From Natronococcus sp. A-GB1 (GTDB lineage: Archaea; Halobacteriota; Halobacteria; Halobacteriales; Natrialbaceae), in the NCBI RefSeq assembly GCF_029688845.1, contig NZ_JARUKW010000002.1:62001-126000 (forward strand): 64,000 bases of DNA, given 5' to 3'. Numbering within the stretch: the first letter of the stretch is position 1; every line of letters starts with the position of its first letter. This document shows, one piece after another, positions 61,513 through 64,000 of this stretch. The notes beneath the pieces were generated by a model that made no database searches, was not told the origin of the DNA, and saw only the letters and a program-made list of their open reading frames with translations. The position numbers and the translations under genes are program-made.

Positions 61513-62273
61513 TGACCGACCCAACACCCACCCGCGAGGCCGTCCGCAACCGACTGGACCGGGTCACCGATCCCGAACTCGACCGCTCGATCGTCGCACT
61601 CGAGTACATCGACGCCATCGAGATCGACGCCGGAACCGTCACCGTCCACCTGACGCTGCCGACGGCGTGGTGTTCGCCCGCCTTCGCCTGGATGATGGCG
61701 GCTGACTCCCGCACGGAGGTCGAGGAACTCCCGGCGGTCGAGCGAGCGAGGATCTACCTCCACGAACACATGCACGAGATCGAGATCAACCGTGGCGTGA
61801 ACGCGGGCCGTTCGTTCCCGGAGGCGTTTCCCGACGCCGAGGACACCGTCGACGCCGTCCGCGCGGAGCTCGATCGGAAGGCCAGAACCGCCCGCCAGTA
61901 CGGCGCCGTCGAAGCGCTACTCGAGGCGGGCCTCGAGCCCGAGAGGATCGTCTCGCTCCGACCGAAGGACCTCGAGCGCACCGACGGCGACGACCGGCTA
62001 TCGATCTACCTCGCGGATCGAGCGGTCGCCGTCTCCGTGCCCGCGGAACCGGTAGACCACTACCTCGAGAAGGCCCGCGAGACGGGCCTGGTCGCCGACG
62101 AGACGGACCCGCTGTTCCTGACTCCCGAGGGCGAGCCGATCGACCCCGACGAGTTCGAACTTGTCCACCGACGCGGACGGCTCGCGCAGGTCAACATGTC
62201 GAGCCAGGGCGGGATCTGCGACGGGCTCCGGAAGTCCCGGGAACGGCGGCTCGGGGGAGTCGCGAACGACTGA
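61512..62273 (+). CDS. DUF59 (MIP18-like) iron-sulfur assembly domain protein
   Basis: A 253-aa protein. Residues 5-100 match DUF59: VRNRLDRVTDPELDRSIVALEYIDAI and TVHLTLPTAWCSPAFAWMMAAD with the conserved cysteine. The C-terminal 150 residues (LERTDGDDRLSIYLADRAVAV and LFLTPEGEPIDPDEFEL) form a domain without a recognised family. It is translationally coupled to the amidohydrolase. Expected role: metal-cluster insertion or maturation. Confidence 0.85.
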   Translation: MTDPTPTREAVRNRLDRVTDPELDRSIVALEYIDAIEIDAGTVTVHLTLPTAWCSPAFAWMMAADSRTEVEELPAVERARIYLHEHMHEIEINRGVNAGRSFPEAFPDAEDTVDAVRAELDRKARTARQYGAVEALLEAGLEPERIVSLRPKDLERTDGDDRLSIYLADRAVAVSVPAEPVDHYLEKARETGLVADETDPLFLTPEGEPIDPDEFELVHRRGRLAQVNMSSQGGICDGLRKSRERRLGGVAND

Positions 62274-62289
62274 CCCGCCGACCGAGCGT

Positions 62290-63441
62290 TCAGGACTCGA
62301 CCGCGATCGGGCCCTCACCGCCCTCGTCCGTGTCGCCCGTTTCGCCGCCGATCGACCCGTTAGGTTCGATCGGATCGACCGTCGCGCCGAGCGCCGCGAA
62401 CGTCTCGTCGTCGGGGCTCGCCCAGGGGACGAACTCGCAGTGTTCCCGCACGATCTCGCTTCGCTGGTCGACGAAGATGTCGGTCCACACGCCGTACTCG
62501 CAGCTGATGGCGTCCCCGTCGTCGGGAATCGTCACGGTCTCGCCGTCGACGTGCATCGCGAGTTGCGCGCGGAGCTCGGCCTCGGTGAACTCGTCGCCGT
62601 CGACGTGAGTTGTGAACCACTCGACCACTTCGTCGTTGTCTAACTCGGCGACGAAGGTGATCTCGCGGCTCTCCCCCGGCGGGATGTTCGTATCGTACGT
62701 CCCGCGGAGGAACTCGACCTCGTGGGCCTCCCACTCGGCGACCGGTCGCTCGTTGAACTCCATCTCGCCGGTCATCGCGGGCGTCGGCAGCGGATGGGCG
62801 TTGGGGTTGTGGATCTCGTACGTGAAGTGGAGCTCCGTCCGCTCCTCACTCACCTCTCCCCACCCGGCGTCAGTGTCCCGAATTTTGACGGTCGGCTCGA
62901 TGGTTCCACCTTCCGAGTCGGCCGGCGAGAGCGAGTGCTCTCCTTCCTGTTCGGCGAGCGTCTCCTCGATCATCGACTCGAGGTCGGTTTCGACCTCGTC
63001 CTCGTGGGTGTGGGAGGGTGACCCCGAGAGGGGCCCGACCGTCGCATGAGCCGTGAGGTCGACTTCGAGCGCGCTCCTCTCGTCGTTCCGAACGTGCGAA
63101 GCCCACCACGACGGCAGCCGATCGTACTCGAGATCGGTCCCGAGCTCCGTCGTCGAGTTGCCCGACGGAACCGCGACGTCGTCGGCCGAGCCGGTTGCGA
63201 GAGCCACGTCGTTCATGCCGAGTTCGTACTCGACGGCCAGGTCGTCGAGTTCGACGCCAGGATTGGGGTTGTCGATCCAAACGGCCGTGATCACCTCGAT
63301 GCGTTCCTCCTCTACCTCACCCCACGCGTTGTCCTCGAGGCCGGCGTCGGGGAGCCCGACTACCCCCGTCGCGGCGAGTCCTCCGAGCGCACCCGCGAGG
63401 CAGAGACCGATCACGAGGACGAACGCGAGATATCGTTCCAT
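62290..63441 (-). CDS. LEA type 2 / WHy-domain membrane-anchored protein
   Basis: A 383-aa protein with one N-terminal helix (YLAFVLVIGLCLAGALGGLAATG region) and an extracellular part holding two WHy-type repeats. The markers are WIDNPNPGVELDDLAVEYELG (about 56-76) and YEIHNPNAHPLPTPAMTGEME (about 205-225), each followed by IPPGESREITF-like or similar strands. WHy domains occur in desiccation and stress proteins. The acidic tail is typical for haloarchaea. The upstream region is AT-rich with an inverted repeat ATATGA/TCATAT (63451-63469). Confidence 0.8.
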   Translation of the reverse strand: MERYLAFVLVIGLCLAGALGGLAATGVVGLPDAGLEDNAWGEVEEERIEVITAVWIDNPNPGVELDDLAVEYELGMNDVALATGSADDVAVPSGNSTTELGTDLEYDRLPSWWASHVRNDERSALEVDLTAHATVGPLSGSPSHTHEDEVETDLESMIEETLAEQEGEHSLSPADSEGGTIEPTVKIRDTDAGWGEVSEERTELHFTYEIHNPNAHPLPTPAMTGEMEFNERPVAEWEAHEVEFLRGTYDTNIPPGESREITFVAELDNDEVVEWFTTHVDGDEFTEAELRAQLAMHVDGETVTIPDDGDAISCEYGVWTDIFVDQRSEIVREHCEFVPWASPDDETFAALGATVDPIEPNGSIGGETGDTDEGGEGPIAVES

Positions 63442-63558
63442 GAAGATATAATATGAATAAAAATCATATATTTCTTCTGAATGGATAGGAAAACTATTCG
63501 CGCTGGCTCCGAGTGTTCGGTCGGACTCGAGATACGATCGAGCGCGACCGGACGCCGC
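63442..63558. promoter_or_regulatory. AT-rich promoter of the WHy-domain gene
   Basis: An AT-rich patch at 63445-63475 includes ATATGA-ATAAAAA-TCATAT (63451-63469), an inverted repeat around a likely TATA box 10-30 bp from the start codon at 63441. Confidence 0.5.
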
Positions 63559-64000
63559 CTACTTCTCGACCTCGAGCAGCGCCACCCGCTCGCGGACCAG
63601 TGCGCCCAGCGAGGCGTCGGTCGCCGCCCGTTCGCGGTCGGGAATCTCGAAGAACTCCTGGAGCGTCTCTTCGTCGGGCGACTCGAGGGTCGTCGCCGTC
63701 CCGCCGAACGCCGTGAGTTCCCGGACGTTCTCGAGCGCTGCGGCCTCGTCGCCCCCGTCCGCGATGACGACGGCCCGATTCTCGCCCTCGCCGACGCCCA
63801 TCTCCAGCGCGCGGTCGATCTGGCGGCGCCCCGCGGCGTACAGCAGGATCTCGACGGCTCGGTCACGGGCGACGTTCTCGCCGCGCTCGATCGAGCGATC
63901 CGCCAGTTCGACGGCGCGCTCGAGGTGGTGAGGCCCGGCGACGTAGCGGGCGTCGAACGCCTGCAGGGTGGTTCCGTGGGTCTCGCCGATTGCGCCGAGG
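63559..64000 (-). CDS. cgi121: KEOPS complex subunit Cgi121, 3' part
   Basis: The frame runs from the window edge (first codon at 63999) to 63559, giving 146 visible residues; the N-terminus is outside. ETHGTTLQAFDARYVAGPHHLERAVELA and ARDRAVEILLYAAGRQIDRALEMGV match Cgi121, the subunit that delivers tRNA to the KEOPS complex for N6-threonylcarbamoyladenosine synthesis (sequences quoted in part). The C-terminal third is less conserved. Confidence 0.85.
   Translation of the reverse strand, partial: LGAIGETHGTTLQAFDARYVAGPHHLERAVELADRSIERGENVARDRAVEILLYAAGRRQIDRALEMGVGEGENRAVVIADGGDEAAALENVRELTAFGGTATTLESPDEETLQEFFEIPDRERAATDASLGALVRERVALLEVEK

Overview
The window is 64 kb of a GC-rich, acidic-proteome haloarchaeal main chromosome. 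The evidence is: an archaeal replication set (DNA polymerase D small subunit, Orc1/Cdc6), archaeal PurO, a type 2 IPP isomerase, a KEOPS subunit, many twin-arginine lipoproteins, and TATA boxes 25-30 bp upstream of start codons (leaderless transcripts). The gene order polD1 - signal peptidase - orc1 - origin - oapABC is the conserved haloarchaeal oriC1 neighbourhood. The class Halobacteria is secure. A closer placement (for example Natrialbales) would be a guess.

Layout. 1-14.5 kb: a catabolic island with a UbiD-like decarboxylase end, an acyl-CoA ligase, an acyl-CoA dehydrogenase, a two-subunit biotin-dependent acyl-CoA carboxylase, a complete Liv-type ABC importer (KHMGF), a MaoC-like hotdog protein and an amidohydrolase-2 protein. 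It plausibly imports, activates, dehydrogenates and carboxylates an unknown organic acid. 14.6-24.2 kb: polD1, Sec11-type signal peptidase, five 23-bp tandem repeats, orc1, a 1.1-kb oriC1 with a perfect 22-bp inverted ORB pair around an AT-rich core, oapA-oapB-oapC, a 29-aa micro-protein gene and two poorly known genes. ORB-like motifs also occur inside orc1 and polD1 and at several distant sites, one next to a tRNA 36 kb away.

24.3-32.9 kb: metal uptake. An iron ABC permease and binding protein share operators of the form TTTAGG-N4-CCTAAA (DtxR type) with a methyltransferase. Then come a DUF1684 protein, zinc importer znuABC and a YdjM-like membrane protein. 33-45.5 kb: XPD/Rad3-type helicase, small membrane proteins, a lone thiamine-type binding protein, an AI-2E family permease, two PQQ-repeat lipoproteins, and two export-type ABC systems. 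45.5-56 kb: housekeeping genes (rpiA, fni, DUF1931 histone-fold-like protein, larB, glmM-like mutase, cysE, phosphoesterase, purO), small zinc-finger genes, a 380-bp palindrome-rich non-coding stretch, and a protein with two HNH modules.

56.3-64 kb: tRNA-Gln(CUG) with an isolated ORB, a rhodanese lipoprotein, an Old-Yellow-Enzyme-like oxidoreductase, a GNAT acetyltransferase, a zinc alcohol dehydrogenase facing an amidohydrolase-DUF59 pair, a WHy/LEA-2 protein and the 3' part of cgi121. No rRNA, CRISPR array or intact insertion sequence was seen.
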